DNA of 64,000 nt from Iamia majanohamensis (GTDB taxonomy: Bacteria > Actinomycetota > Acidimicrobiia > Acidimicrobiales > Iamiaceae), in NCBI RefSeq assembly GCF_028532485.1, contig NZ_CP116942.1, positions 3,162,001 to 3,226,000 of the forward strand, read 5' to 3'. The position numbers and the translations under genes are program-made. Shown piece by piece: positions 31,343 to 39,846 of the stretch; within the stretch, counting starts at the first letter, position 1; the number at the start of each line of letters is the position of its first letter. The notes beneath the pieces are model-generated. The model searched no databases. It worked only from the letters and a program-made list of their open reading frames with translations, and had not been told where the DNA came from.

Positions 31343-31500
31343 GGGTTTCGTCGTCGCTCGCTCGCTGCGCTCGCTCCGCTCCGACGAGCTGAGGGGACTC
31401 GCTGCGCTCGCGCCGAGGGATCCCGGAGGGTGGCGGCTCGTCCCTCGCAGCCACCCTCCTCTGCGGGGGGAGACCCCCCGCACCCCCCAGCGGATGCGCC
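31343..31500. repeat. Dispersed ~150-nt structured element, copy A
   Basis: Starts immediately after the exporter ATPase stop. Conserved blocks: GACGAGC at 31383-31389 pairing with GCTCGTC at 31436-31442; the invariant TCCCTCGCAG; and a hairpin of GCGGGGGG (31463-31470) with CCCCCCGC (31474-31481). A related copy with the same spacing is at 36332-36480. The remaining bases to 31594 show no gene. Confidence 0.8.
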
Positions 31501-31594
31501 GGCTGCAGACCGAATCGACGGGTCCGAGCCTTCTGGGGGGGGCGGCGGGTCAGGGCGTGAGCAGAAGGCCTCCGGACACAAGCTGATCGCGGGG

Positions 31595-32509
31595 CTAGGT
31601 GCCGGGGGTGGGGTAGGCGACGAAGTAGAAGTCGATGCCCTCGTAGTGGCGGGTCAGCTCCTCCTCGGTGAGGGGCGCCTCGCCCCGCAGGTAGCGGTCG
31701 AGCAGGCCGACCGACATGCCGTGCTCGGCGAAGAAGGCGAACACGTCGTGGGGCGTGGTGCCGTAGTGGTCGGCGGCGCCGGGCCCGAACTCGAAGACGA
31801 CCACGGGCCGGTGCTCGCGCAGGATGCGGCTCGCCCCCCGCAGCACGCCCAGCTCGCCGCCCTCGACGTCGATCTTGATGAACGAGACGGCCACGTCGTC
31901 GGGCACCACGTCGTCCATCCGCGCCATCTCCACCTCGATGAGGGCCACCTCCTCGGGGCCGGTGTAGTCCCGCTCGAGGATCCCGCTGTAGGAGGGGTTG
32001 GAGGTCACGTGGTGGAAGCTGGTGGTGCCGTCGGTGTCGGAGAGGGCCAGCTGGTGGACCTCGGCGTCGGGGTAGGTGGCCCGCAGGTGGGCGGCCAGCT
32101 CCGGGATGGGCTCGAAGGCCCAGTGCCGGGCGTCGGGCGCGGCGGCGCGGATGGCCTCGAAGATGAGGCCGCTGTGGGCCCCGACGTCGACGCCCACCGA
32201 GCCCGGCCCCAGGGCCTGGGTGATGATGGCCCCGGTCCAGGTGTCGTAGTCGGCGTTGCGGCGGTCGACCACCCCGGTGGCCGCGGCCACGTCGCCCACC
32301 GTGGCCTCGAGGGCGTCGGTGCGGGCGCCCAGGCCGTCGATGAGCGCCTGCTGGTGGGCCAGCTGCTCGGCCAGGCGGTCGTGGGCGGCCCGCAGCTCGG
32401 CGAGGTCCTCGCCCCCTCCCCCGCCGCCGGCCAGTGACCAGGCCCGGTCCCGCGCCGAGCGGGCCAGGTGGCGCAGGCGTGAGCTGGTCGAGTCCGACGG
32501 GTCCGACAT
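31595..32509 (-). CDS. FkbM-family methyltransferase with N-terminal coiled coil, 304 aa
   Basis: A SAM-dependent O-methyltransferase. Residues 30-75 are a predicted coiled coil (LAELRAAHDRLAEQLAHQQ). The SAM-binding motif is GSVGVDVGAHSGLIFEAI, and SFIKIDVEGGELGVLRGA is the diagnostic FkbM motif. Such enzymes often methylate sugars in surface glycans, which fits the locus, although this gene converges on the exporter genes rather than being in their operon. GGAGG precedes ATG 32509 in the leader. Confidence 0.86.
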   Translation of the reverse strand: MSDPSDSTSSRLRHLARSARDRAWSLAGGGGGGEDLAELRAAHDRLAEQLAHQQALIDGLGARTDALEATVGDVAAATGVVDRRNADYDTWTGAIITQALGPGSVGVDVGAHSGLIFEAIRAAAPDARHWAFEPIPELAAHLRATYPDAEVHQLALSDTDGTTSFHHVTSNPSYSGILERDYTGPEEVALIEVEMARMDDVVPDDVAVSFIKIDVEGGELGVLRGASRILREHRPVVVFEFGPGAADHYGTTPHDVFAFFAEHGMSVGLLDRYLRGEAPLTEEELTRHYEGIDFYFVAYPTPGT

Positions 32510-32636
32510 GGTCGGGGTGCCTCCAGGGTGGGGGTGGGCCCGGTCGACGGCGACCGGGCCCCTGATCGTCGCCCACCGGCGGCCACCGGACCCAACCCTC
32601 GGGCCGGGGGGCGGCTGCCGCCGGCGGCGGGTGGGC

Positions 32637-33500
32637 TCAGGCGGCGTCGTAGGTCAGGCGGCCGCCGTCGAGGACCACCCGGCCGTCGTCACCGGTGGTG
32701 TGGAACAGCGCCTCGCCCGGGCCGACCTCCCACATCCGCACGGTGAGGCGCTCGCCGGGGAGCACCGGGGACGAGAAGCGCCCCTCCATGCCGCGGAAGC
32801 GGGCCGGGTCGCTGGCGCAGAGGCGGTGCAGCAGGGCGCGCCCGGTGAAGCCGTAGGTGCACAGGCCGTGGAGGATGGGCCGGTCGAAGCCACCCATGGC
32901 CGCGAAGGTCGGGTCCGAGTGCAGCGGGTTGCGGTCGCCCGACAGGCGGTACAGCAGGGCCTGGTCGGACCGGGTGACGTAGGCCGTCTCGTGGTCGGGG
33001 GCCCGCTCGGGGGGCGGGTTCTTGGGCCCCGAGGGGCCGCGGTCGCCGCCGAAGCCGCCCTCGCCCCGGATGAAGGCCGACATGGTGGTGGTGAAGAGGG
33101 GCTGGCCCGTCGCCGTGTCGGTCGAGGCCGAGCGCACCTCGACCAGTGCCCCCTTGCCCTTGTCGTAGATGCCGGTGATCTCGCCCACCGTCTCCACCTC
33201 GCCCTCGACGGGGATGGGCCCGTGGAGCTCGATGGCCTGCTCGCCGTGGACCAGCATCGCCGGGTTGAACGATCCGATGGAGGCGAACGCGCCCCCACCG
33301 CCGCCGCCGAGCACCACCGCCATGGTGGGCAGCACCTGCTGGTCGATGCCGTTGCTGTTCTCGGTGGTGAAGGCCAGCTCGCCCAGCGGGTCGACGGCAC
33401 CGGCCCCCACGCCCAGGGCGTAGAGGATGGCGTCCTTGGAGGTCCACGAGTGGCGGACCGGGTCGGAGGTGGCGCCGACGGCCGACGGGTCGATGGGCAT
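32637..33500 (-). CDS. MaoC-type (R)-specific enoyl-CoA hydratase, double hotdog, 287 aa
   Basis: Two hotdog domains. The C-terminal one carries the hydratase motif YRLSGDRNPLHSDP, with the catalytic Asp and His, followed by DRPILHGLCTYGFTGRAL. The layout matches the hydratase-2 part of peroxisomal multifunctional enzyme 2 and its bacterial relatives. It hydrates trans-2-enoyl-CoA to (3R)-hydroxyacyl-CoA in fatty-acid or sterol side-chain breakdown. ATG 33500 has GGAGA upstream. It lies 74 bases downstream of an SDR that resembles the dehydrogenase part of the same multifunctional enzyme, so the two likely act in sequence. Confidence 0.88.
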   Translation of the reverse strand: MPIDPSAVGATSDPVRHSWTSKDAILYALGVGAGAVDPLGELAFTTENSNGIDQQVLPTMAVVLGGGGGGAFASIGSFNPAMLVHGEQAIELHGPIPVEGEVETVGEITGIYDKGKGALVEVRSASTDTATGQPLFTTTMSAFIRGEGGFGGDRGPSGPKNPPPERAPDHETAYVTRSDQALLYRLSGDRNPLHSDPTFAAMGGFDRPILHGLCTYGFTGRALLHRLCASDPARFRGMEGRFSSPVLPGERLTVRMWEVGPGEALFHTTGDDGRVVLDGGRLTYDAA

Positions 33501-33574
33501 GGTGGTCTCCGCGGGTGTCCGGGGGCGGGGCGGACCGACCCTACCGACCCCGCCCGCCGCCCGGGGGCGGCCCC

Positions 33575-34477
33575 TCAGACCTCGTCGTAGCCCAGCATGT
33601 TGGCGTTGGGCCGGGCGTCGGCCACCAGCTGCTCGACGATCTCGCCCACCAGCTCGGGGTCCTCGACAGGATCGGCGGTGGGGCCCCGGTGCCAGCCCTC
33701 GGACACCGACAGGGCCTGGCCGGACACGTCGAAGACCCGCCCGGTGACGCTGCGGCTCGCCGGCGAGGCCAGCCACGTGACGATGGGGGCGATCCAGCGG
33801 GGGGCCATCTTCTCCTTGGCCTCCTCGTCGGCCTGGCCCATGCCCAGGTTCTCGGTCATGCGGGTGAGGGCGGCGGGGGCGATGGCGTTGACGGTGACGC
33901 CGTAGCGGGCCAGCTCCTTGGCCGCGATCACGGTGAAGGCGGCGATGCCGGCCTTGGCCGCCCCGTAGTTGGTCTGGCCCACGTTGCCGTAGATGCCCGA
34001 GGGCGACGAGGTGTTGATGATGCGACCGTCGACCTCGTCGCCCGCCTTCGACCGCTCCCGCCAGTAGGCGGCGGCGTGGCGGGCGGGCCCGAAGGTGCCC
34101 TTCAGGTGGACCTGGATGACGGCGTCCCACTCCGCCTCGGTCATGTTGGCGAGCATCCGGTCCCGGAGGATGCCGGCGTTGTTCACGACCACGTGCAGGT
34201 CGCCGAAGGCGTCGACGGCCTGCTGCACCATGCGCTCGGCCCCGTCGAAGCTGGACACGTCGTCGCCGTTCACGACGGCCTCGCCCCCGCCGGCGACGAT
34301 CTCGTCGACCACGTCCTGGGCCGGGCCGGTGGAGCGGCCGCTGCCGTCCATCTCGCCGCCCAGGTCGTTGACCACGACCTTGGCGCCCTGGCCGGCGAGC
34401 ATCAGGGCGTGCTCGCGGCCGATGCCACGGCCCGCCCCGGTGACGATGCAGACCCTTCCCTCGCAGATCCCGGACAT
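33575..34477 (-). CDS. SDR-family 3-hydroxyacyl-CoA dehydrogenase-type oxidoreductase, 300 aa
   Basis: A short-chain dehydrogenase with the cofactor motif TGAGRGIGREHAL, VVVNDLGGEMDG (an acidic residue selecting NAD) and VVNNAGILRDRML. The catalytic residues are Ser in NTSSPSGIYG, and Tyr and Lys in TNYGAAKAG. The NDLGGE and AGILRDR features match the (3R)-hydroxyacyl-CoA dehydrogenase domain of multifunctional enzyme 2. It is the first gene of a two-gene operon with the MaoC hydratase. GGAG lies nine bases before ATG 34477. Confidence 0.87.
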   Translation of the reverse strand: MSGICEGRVCIVTGAGRGIGREHALMLAGQGAKVVVNDLGGEMDGSGRSTGPAQDVVDEIVAGGGEAVVNGDDVSSFDGAERMVQQAVDAFGDLHVVVNNAGILRDRMLANMTEAEWDAVIQVHLKGTFGPARHAAAYWRERSKAGDEVDGRIINTSSPSGIYGNVGQTNYGAAKAGIAAFTVIAAKELARYGVTVNAIAPAALTRMTENLGMGQADEEAKEKMAPRWIAPIVTWLASPASRSVTGRVFDVSGQALSVSEGWHRGPTADPVEDPELVGEIVEQLVADARPNANMLGYDEV

Positions 34478-34657
34478 CGGTGGCGGCTCCTCGTGGCTCG
34501 GCGGACGGCGGGCTGCGACCCTAGACCGTCGGCCGCGGATCGGGGTCGGAGGGCCGGCCGGGGCCCGGGCCGGGGGCCGACCCGGCCGACCGGCGGTGAG
34601 GGCCTCGCGACGGGGGATGACCGTGGATCAGGGGGTCCGGTCTGGCATCGTGGTCGG

Positions 34658-36331
34658 ATGCGTCGCCCGCGCCTCGCCACCGTCCTCGGGGTCGGCATCC
34701 CCGTGCTCATCGTCATGCTCCTCCTCGCGGCGTGGGCCTTCGACACCAGCGCGGCCGCCGACGGCAGCCTCCGCAACGTGGAGCTCGACGGCACCGAGGT
34801 CGGCAGCCAGACCGAGGACGAGGTCACCGAGGACGTGGCCGTGGCCGCGGCGGAGTTCGCCGGCACCGAGGTCACCATCACCGCCGGCGACCAGACCATC
34901 GAGACCACCGCGGCCGACCTGAGCCTGGAGCTCGACCAGCCGGCGACGGTCACCGCCGTCCTCGACGAGGGCCGCGAGGGCAACACCGCCCTCCGCCCGC
35001 TGGCGTGGGCCCGCTCCTTCGTGGCCCCCTTCGAGGTCGAGCCCCGCTTCACCGTCCGGCCCGACCAGCTCGCCGTGGTCCTGGCGGCCGAGGAGGGCGA
35101 CGAGGCCCGCCAGCCCGTCGAGCCCTCCCTCGTCGCCTCCCCCGAGACCATCGGCATCCAGGGCGGCCAGACCGGCGAGGCCCTCGACCCGGCCGAGGTG
35201 GCCGACGCCCTGCTCGACGCGGCCCGGGCCGGCGAGGACCCCATCACCATCGACGTCGACCCCGAGGTGCGCGAGCCGGCGGTCACCGACGCCGCCGCCC
35301 AGGCCGTGGCCGACCAGGCCAGCGAGCTCACCGCCGAGCCCGTCACCGTGCGGGTCGCGGGCCAGGCCGCCACCTTCGAGGTCGACGAGCTGCGCAGCTG
35401 GGTCGGGTCCCGGATCGTGGGCGACACCATCGAGCTCACCTTCGACGAGGAGGCGCTGGGCACCGCGCTGCGGGAGAAGATCGGCAGCCTCGGCGACGCC
35501 GAGCCCCGGGACGCCACCTTCGACCTGGTGGGCGGCCAGGTGCAGATCACCCCGTCGGTCAACGGCCTGCGCTGCTGCCCCGACGACGCCGCCCCCCGCA
35601 TCGTGCGGTCGATCAAGGCCGGCCAGAAGGACATGGAGATCGAGCCGGTCGTCGAGGAGCCCGGGCTCACCACCGAGGAGGCCCAGGCCCTCGGCATCAA
35701 GGAGCCGGTCGGCACCACCACCGAGTGGAACGGCCAGGCCCAGGTCAAGTCGTTCACCACCTACCACGCGGCCGGCGGGAACCGGGTGGCCAACATCCAC
35801 CGCATGGCCGACATCGTCCGGGGCACCATCGTCCTGCCGGGCGAGACCTTCTCCATCAACGACGTCGTCGGCCAGCGCACCACGGAGAAGGGCTTCCTCC
35901 CCGCCGGGGCCATCGCCAACGGCGAGCACGTCGACGAGGTCGGCGGCGGCGTGTCGCAGTTCGCCACCACCACCTTCAACGCCGCGTTCTTCGCCGGGCT
36001 CCCCTTCGGCGAGTACCAGGCCCACTCCGAGCACTTCAGCCGCTACCCCTACGGCCGCGAGGCCACCATGGGCTGGGAGCACCCGGACCTGCAGTTCGAG
36101 AACGACACGCCCTACGGGATCATGGTCTGGACGTCCTACACCGACACCAGCATCACGGTCACCCTGTACTCCACCCAGTACGCCTACGGCGAGCAGGTGG
36201 CCCAGTCCGAGGGTCGGCGGGGGAGCTGCACCACGGTGACCACCACCCGGCGGATCACCTACCCCGATGGCCGCACCGCGACCGACACCGTCGGCGCCGC
36301 CTACCGGGACCCCGGCGCCACCTCCTGCTGA
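34658..36331 (+). CDS. VanW-family surface protein with putative peptidoglycan-binding repeats, 557 aa
   Basis: An N-terminal signal anchor (RLATVLGVGIPVLIVMLLLAAWAF) leads to a long extracytoplasmic part. Residues about 40-330 hold two alpha/beta YoaR-like modules of the type often called peptidoglycan-binding domain 4 (EVTITAGDQTIETTAADLSL and a second at EPVTVRVAGQAATFEVDEL). Residues 380-510 are the VanW domain (TTYHAAGGNRVANIHRMAD, LPGETFSINDVVGQRTTEKG, VGGGVSQFATTTFNAAFFAG). It probably acts at the cell wall; the VanW domain has no established activity. ATG 34658 has a CATCGT hexamer exactly six bases upstream. The ~150-nt structured repeat follows the stop. Confidence 0.86.
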   Translation: MRRPRLATVLGVGIPVLIVMLLLAAWAFDTSAAADGSLRNVELDGTEVGSQTEDEVTEDVAVAAAEFAGTEVTITAGDQTIETTAADLSLELDQPATVTAVLDEGREGNTALRPLAWARSFVAPFEVEPRFTVRPDQLAVVLAAEEGDEARQPVEPSLVASPETIGIQGGQTGEALDPAEVADALLDAARAGEDPITIDVDPEVREPAVTDAAAQAVADQASELTAEPVTVRVAGQAATFEVDELRSWVGSRIVGDTIELTFDEEALGTALREKIGSLGDAEPRDATFDLVGGQVQITPSVNGLRCCPDDAAPRIVRSIKAGQKDMEIEPVVEEPGLTTEEAQALGIKEPVGTTTEWNGQAQVKSFTTYHAAGGNRVANIHRMADIVRGTIVLPGETFSINDVVGQRTTEKGFLPAGAIANGEHVDEVGGGVSQFATTTFNAAFFAGLPFGEYQAHSEHFSRYPYGREATMGWEHPDLQFENDTPYGIMVWTSYTDTSITVTLYSTQYAYGEQVAQSEGRRGSCTTVTTTRRITYPDGRTATDTVGAAYRDPGATSC

Positions 36332-36480
36332 GACTTCGTCCTCACTCGCTCCGGTCCGTTCGGACGAGCTGAGGGTGCGGCCTGCGGCCGCGCCGAACCA
36401 TCCCAGCGGACGCCGGCTCGTCCCTCGCAGGCGCCCGCTTCGTGTGGGGGGGACCCCCACGCCCCCAGCGGCAGAGCCGA
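36332..36480. repeat. Dispersed ~150-nt structured element, copy B
   Basis: Directly behind the VanW gene stop. GACGAGC at 36363-36369 pairs with GCTCGTC at 36416-36422, the same 53-nt offset as in copy A. The hairpin is GTGGGGG (36444-36450) with CCCCCAC (36454-36460), a different sequence from copy A but still fully paired. Confidence 0.8.
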
Positions 36481-36565
36481 TCCTCACGGTGTCGGCGGCC
36501 ACTCGGACCTCGCCCGCGCTGGGCCGGGCATGATGGCGGGTCGTGAGCGACGCGCGGGAGGACCG

Positions 36566-38029
36566 ATGACCGAGGGCGACGAGCTGGTCTACGACAGCCG
36601 CATGAGCGACTCCGACGCGCTCATGTGGACCATCGAGAAGGACGCCATGCTGCGGTCGACGATCACCGCGGTGGCGGTGCTCGACCGGGCCCCGGACCAC
36701 GACCGCCTCCGCACCCTGCTCGACCGGGGCACCCGCATCGTGCCCCGCCTGCGCCAGCGGGTGCGGGCCAACCCCCTCTCCATCGCCCCGCCGCGCTGGG
36801 AGGTCGACCCGTCGTTCGACCTCGACTACCACGTGCGCTTCGCCCGGGCCACGGGCGACGGGACCCTGCGCGACGTCCTCGACATGGTCCAGCCCATCGC
36901 CATGGCCGGCTTCGACCGGGCCCGCCCGCTGTGGGAGGCCACGCTCGTCGAGGGGATGGAGGACGGCCGGGCCGCCCTGGTCATGAAGGTCCACCACGCC
37001 ATCACCGACGGCGTGGGCAGCGTGAAGCTGGCCCTCATCATGTTCGAGCTCGAGCGCGACCCCGACGGCCACGCCGACCTCCCCCCTCCCCCCGAGGCCG
37101 AGGTCATGTCCCAGGTCGTCCGGTGGGTGGACGCCCTGGCCCACGAGCAGCGGCGGGCCCTCGGCATCGCCCGCCGCTCGGGGGCCACCGTCGGCGGCGC
37201 CACCGCCCGCACCGCGGGCCAGGTGGTGACCGACCCGGCAGCCACCGCCTCGCGCGCGGCCGAGACCGTCGCCTCGGTGGCCCGCCTGGCCGCCCCGGCC
37301 ACCGCCCCCCTGTCGCCCCTCATGACCGGCCGGTCGCTGTCGGTCCGCTTCGACCACCTGTCGGTGCCCCTCGAGGCGGCCAAGACGGCGGCCCGGGCGG
37401 CGGGGGCCACGCTCAACGACGCCTTCGTCGCCGCCACCGCCGGCGGTCTCACCCGGTACCACCTGGAGATGGGCGTCCCGGCCGACGAGCTGCGCATGTC
37501 GATGCCCATCAACGTGCGCACGGCCGAGACCGAGGACCACGCCGGCAACCAGTTCGTGCCCGCCCGGTTCGCCATCCCCCTGGGCGAGGCCGACCCGGTG
37601 CGCCGGATGCAGACCCTCCACCAGCTGATCCTCGAGCAGCGGGGCGAGCCCGCCCTGGGCTTCGTCGAGCCCATGGCCGCGGTCCTGCGCCGGCTGCCCA
37701 CGTCGGTGAGCACCAGCCTGTTCGGGTCGATGCTCAAGGGCGTCGACCTCGTCACCAGCAACGTGCCCGGCGCCCCCATCCCGATCTACACCGCCGGTGG
37801 CCGGGTGGAGCACCTCATCGCCTACGGGCCCCTCACCGGCGCCGCCCTCAACCTCACGCTGCTGAGCTACCTCGACGAGCTCCACATCGGGGTCAACGTC
37901 GACCCCGCCGCCGTCACCGAGCCCGAGCGCCTCGTGGCCGCCCTCCGGGACGCCTGGGACGAGGTCCTCGCGGTGGGCGCGCCCCGCCGCAGCCCGGGGC
38001 GGCCCCGTCGGGCCGCCCCCCGGCGGTGA
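36566..38029 (+). CDS. WS/DGAT-family acyltransferase, 487 aa
   Basis: A wax ester synthase / diacylglycerol acyltransferase-type enzyme that moves an acyl group from acyl-CoA to an alcohol or diacylglycerol at the membrane. The catalytic motif HHxxxDG is His143-His144-Ala-Ile-Thr-Asp148-Gly149. The second family motif is TSNVPGAPIPIYTAGG near residue 400, and NDAFVAATAGGLTRY and MPINVRT are also typical. ATG 36566 is chosen because GGGAGG at 36556-36561 precedes it; earlier ATGs give no family match. It overlaps the flavoprotein gene downstream (GTGA). Storage lipid synthesis or surface lipid acylation are both possible. Confidence 0.9.
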   Translation: MTEGDELVYDSRMSDSDALMWTIEKDAMLRSTITAVAVLDRAPDHDRLRTLLDRGTRIVPRLRQRVRANPLSIAPPRWEVDPSFDLDYHVRFARATGDGTLRDVLDMVQPIAMAGFDRARPLWEATLVEGMEDGRAALVMKVHHAITDGVGSVKLALIMFELERDPDGHADLPPPPEAEVMSQVVRWVDALAHEQRRALGIARRSGATVGGATARTAGQVVTDPAATASRAAETVASVARLAAPATAPLSPLMTGRSLSVRFDHLSVPLEAAKTAARAAGATLNDAFVAATAGGLTRYHLEMGVPADELRMSMPINVRTAETEDHAGNQFVPARFAIPLGEADPVRRMQTLHQLILEQRGEPALGFVEPMAAVLRRLPTSVSTSLFGSMLKGVDLVTSNVPGAPIPIYTAGGRVEHLIAYGPLTGAALNLTLLSYLDELHIGVNVDPAAVTEPERLVAALRDAWDEVLAVGAPRRSPGRPRRAAPRR

Positions 38030-39237
38030 CGCGCCGGGCCGACGTCCTCGTCGTCGGGGCCGGTCCGGCGGGCTGCGCGGCGGCGGCCACCCTGGCCCGG
38101 GCCGGGCGCGACGCGGTGGTGGTGGACAAGGCCCGCTTCCCGCGGGACAAGGTGTGCGGCGACGGGCTCACGGCCGGCGCCCTCCCTCTCCTGGAGGAGC
38201 TCGGCGTCGACCCGGCGAGCATCCCGTCCTGGCAGCGCGTCGACGACGTCGTGGTGGCACCGCCCCGCGGCCGCCCGACCACCTTCTCGTTCCCCCGCGA
38301 TCGGGGCACCTACGCGGCCGCGGCGCGGCGGGTCGAGCTCGACGCCGCCGTGGTCGACGCCGCCCGCGCCGCCGGGGCCGAGGTCCACGACGGGTGCGCC
38401 CTCGAGTCGGCCCGCCAGGACGACGCCCTGGTCCGAGCCACGGTCCGGGGCCTCGGCGAGGTCACCGCGCCCTACGTCGTCGGGGCCGACGGCATGTGGT
38501 CGCCCCTGCGCAAGTGCATGGGCGTGGCCCTGCCCGGCTACCGGGGCGAGAGCCACGCCTTCCGCCAGTACCTGCGCGGCGTGGCCTCGCCCGCACGGCG
38601 CGACCTCTGGGTGTGGTTCGAGCCCGACCTCCTCCCCGGCTACGCCTGGTCGTTCCCCCTGGGCGACGGGGCGGTGAACGTCGGCTTCGGCATCCACCGG
38701 GGCGGCCGGGTCACGGTGCGGGAGATGGCCGAGGTGTGGCGCTCGCTCCTCCGCCGTCCCCGGCTGGCGGCGGTGCTGGGTGACGACTGGGAGGCCGAGG
38801 GCCCCCACCGGGCGTGGCCGATCCCGGCCCGGGTCGACCGCATCCCTCTCACCGCGGGTCGGGCCCTGTTCGTGGGCGACGCCGCCGCAGCCACCGACCC
38901 CATGACCGGGGAGGGCATCGGCCAGGCCCTGGAGACGGGCATGGCCGCCGCCCGCGCCGTGCTCGCGGCCGGGCCGGGAGCCCCCGACACGGCCACCGCC
39001 GCCTACGAGCGGGAGGTCCGCCGGGGCCTGGCCCGGGACAACCAGCTGGCCGCCAGCATGCTGCGGCTGCTCCGCCACCGGCGGGGCGCCGAGCTCGGCG
39101 TCCGCCTGGCCGGGGCCACCCCCTGGACCCGCCGGAACTTCGCCCGCTGGATGTTCGAGGACTACCCCCGGGCCGTGCTCGCCACCCCCCACCGCTGGCA
39201 CCGCGGGGTCCTCACCGGCCCCGGCTCCTACCGCTGA
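38026..39237 (+). CDS. Geranylgeranyl-reductase-family FAD-dependent oxidoreductase, 403 aa
   Basis: A flavoprotein of the PHBH fold. The FAD motif is DVLVVGAGPAGCAAAATLARAG, followed by the family-specific FPRDKVCGDGLT. The mid motif VVGADGMWSPLR and the C-terminal GRALFVGDAAAATDPMTGEG are intact. Members reduce isoprenoid chains or act in lipid and pigment synthesis; the substrate is unknown. GTG 38026 overlaps the stop of the acyltransferase gene, suggesting a joint lipid-related role. A 124-nt repeat block begins 16 bases after the stop. Confidence 0.87.
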   Translation: MTRRADVLVVGAGPAGCAAAATLARAGRDAVVVDKARFPRDKVCGDGLTAGALPLLEELGVDPASIPSWQRVDDVVVAPPRGRPTTFSFPRDRGTYAAAARRVELDAAVVDAARAAGAEVHDGCALESARQDDALVRATVRGLGEVTAPYVVGADGMWSPLRKCMGVALPGYRGESHAFRQYLRGVASPARRDLWVWFEPDLLPGYAWSFPLGDGAVNVGFGIHRGGRVTVREMAEVWRSLLRRPRLAAVLGDDWEAEGPHRAWPIPARVDRIPLTAGRALFVGDAAAATDPMTGEGIGQALETGMAAARAVLAAGPGAPDTATAAYEREVRRGLARDNQLAASMLRLLRHRRGAELGVRLAGATPWTRRNFARWMFEDYPRAVLATPHRWHRGVLTGPGSYR

Positions 39238-39252
39238 ACGACCCCTCCCCCA

Positions 39253-39376
39253 CGAACTCTGGACACCTGATCGCGCCGGGCGACGACACCCGTCCACGGA
39301 ACGATCGATCCGCCGCACCCCGAGACGAACCTTGGACGCCTGGTCGCGCCGGGCAACGACAGCCGTCCACGGAACG
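39253..39376. repeat. 124-nt composite repeat, two 51-nt palindromic units (copy B)
   Basis: Units at 39253-39303 and 39326-39376 with a 22-nt spacer, the same geometry as copy A. They keep CGAAC, TGGAC, CGCGCC, ACGACA and CCGTCCA, but end GGAACG instead of GTTCG. The spacers of both copies share a CCGCC...CGCACC pattern. Confidence 0.85.
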
Positions 39377-39409
39377 AGGGCCCGCGACGGTGAGCAGGAT
39401 GCCATCGGG

Positions 39410-39415
39410 TAGGCA
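39410..39415 (+). promoter_or_regulatory. Probable -10 element of the EthD gene
   Basis: TAGGCA is exactly six bases before ATG 39422. Confidence 0.4.
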
Positions 39416-39421
39416 TGGGGC

Positions 39422-39736
39422 ATGGCAACACTCACCGTCCTGTACACGAAGCCCGAGTCCGACGCCGAGGCGTTCCTCGACGAGTACCGGTCCGACCACC
39501 TGCCGATCGCGGCCCGGTTCCCCAAGATGACGAGCCACACCACCACGGTGTTCACGGGCACGCCGCGGGGCACCGAGCCCCCGTACTACGTGATGTTCGT
39601 GGGCACCTGGGCCAGCCAGGAGGACATGCAGGCCGCCATGGGCGACCCGAGCATCATGGAGGCCAGCAAGCACGCCATGGGCATGACCCAGAAGTACGGC
39701 AACTCGGCCGAGATGCTCGTCGGCGACGAGAGCTGA
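39422..39736 (+). CDS. EthD-domain protein, 104 aa
   Basis: A small alpha-beta barrel (ferredoxin-like) protein of the EthD family: TVLYTKPESDAEAFLDEYRS, DHLPIAARFPKM with the conserved H-x-P, and YYVMFVGTWASQEDMQAAM. Family members form dimers and assist degradation or polyketide-type reactions; the role here is unknown. Full length for the family. It is followed by a 12-bp palindrome (CGAGTCGACTCG at 39741-39752) and a terminator-like hairpin. Confidence 0.85.
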   Translation: MATLTVLYTKPESDAEAFLDEYRSDHLPIAARFPKMTSHTTTVFTGTPRGTEPPYYVMFVGTWASQEDMQAAMGDPSIMEASKHAMGMTQKYGNSAEMLVGDES

Positions 39737-39759
39737 CCAGCGAGTCGACTCGATGCGCC

Positions 39760-39799
39760 GAGGGCGTCACGGGGTGCCCGGCACCACGTGACGCCCCTC
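39760..39799. terminator. 12-bp hairpin downstream of the EthD gene
   Basis: GAGGGCGTCACG at 39760-39771 pairs with CGTGACGCCC(C)TC at 39787-39799, with one bulged C. It ends about 35 bases before the promoter of the next gene. Confidence 0.65.
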
Positions 39800-39834
39800 G
39801 TGCGTCCGGCCCGGGCGGGGCGGGGGGACGTCAC

Positions 39835-39840
39835 TAGGGT
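39835..39840 (+). promoter_or_regulatory. Probable -10 element of the nitronate monooxygenase gene
   Basis: TAGGGT is exactly six bases before GTG 39847; no Shine-Dalgarno is present. Confidence 0.5.
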
Positions 39841-39846
39841 GGCGTC

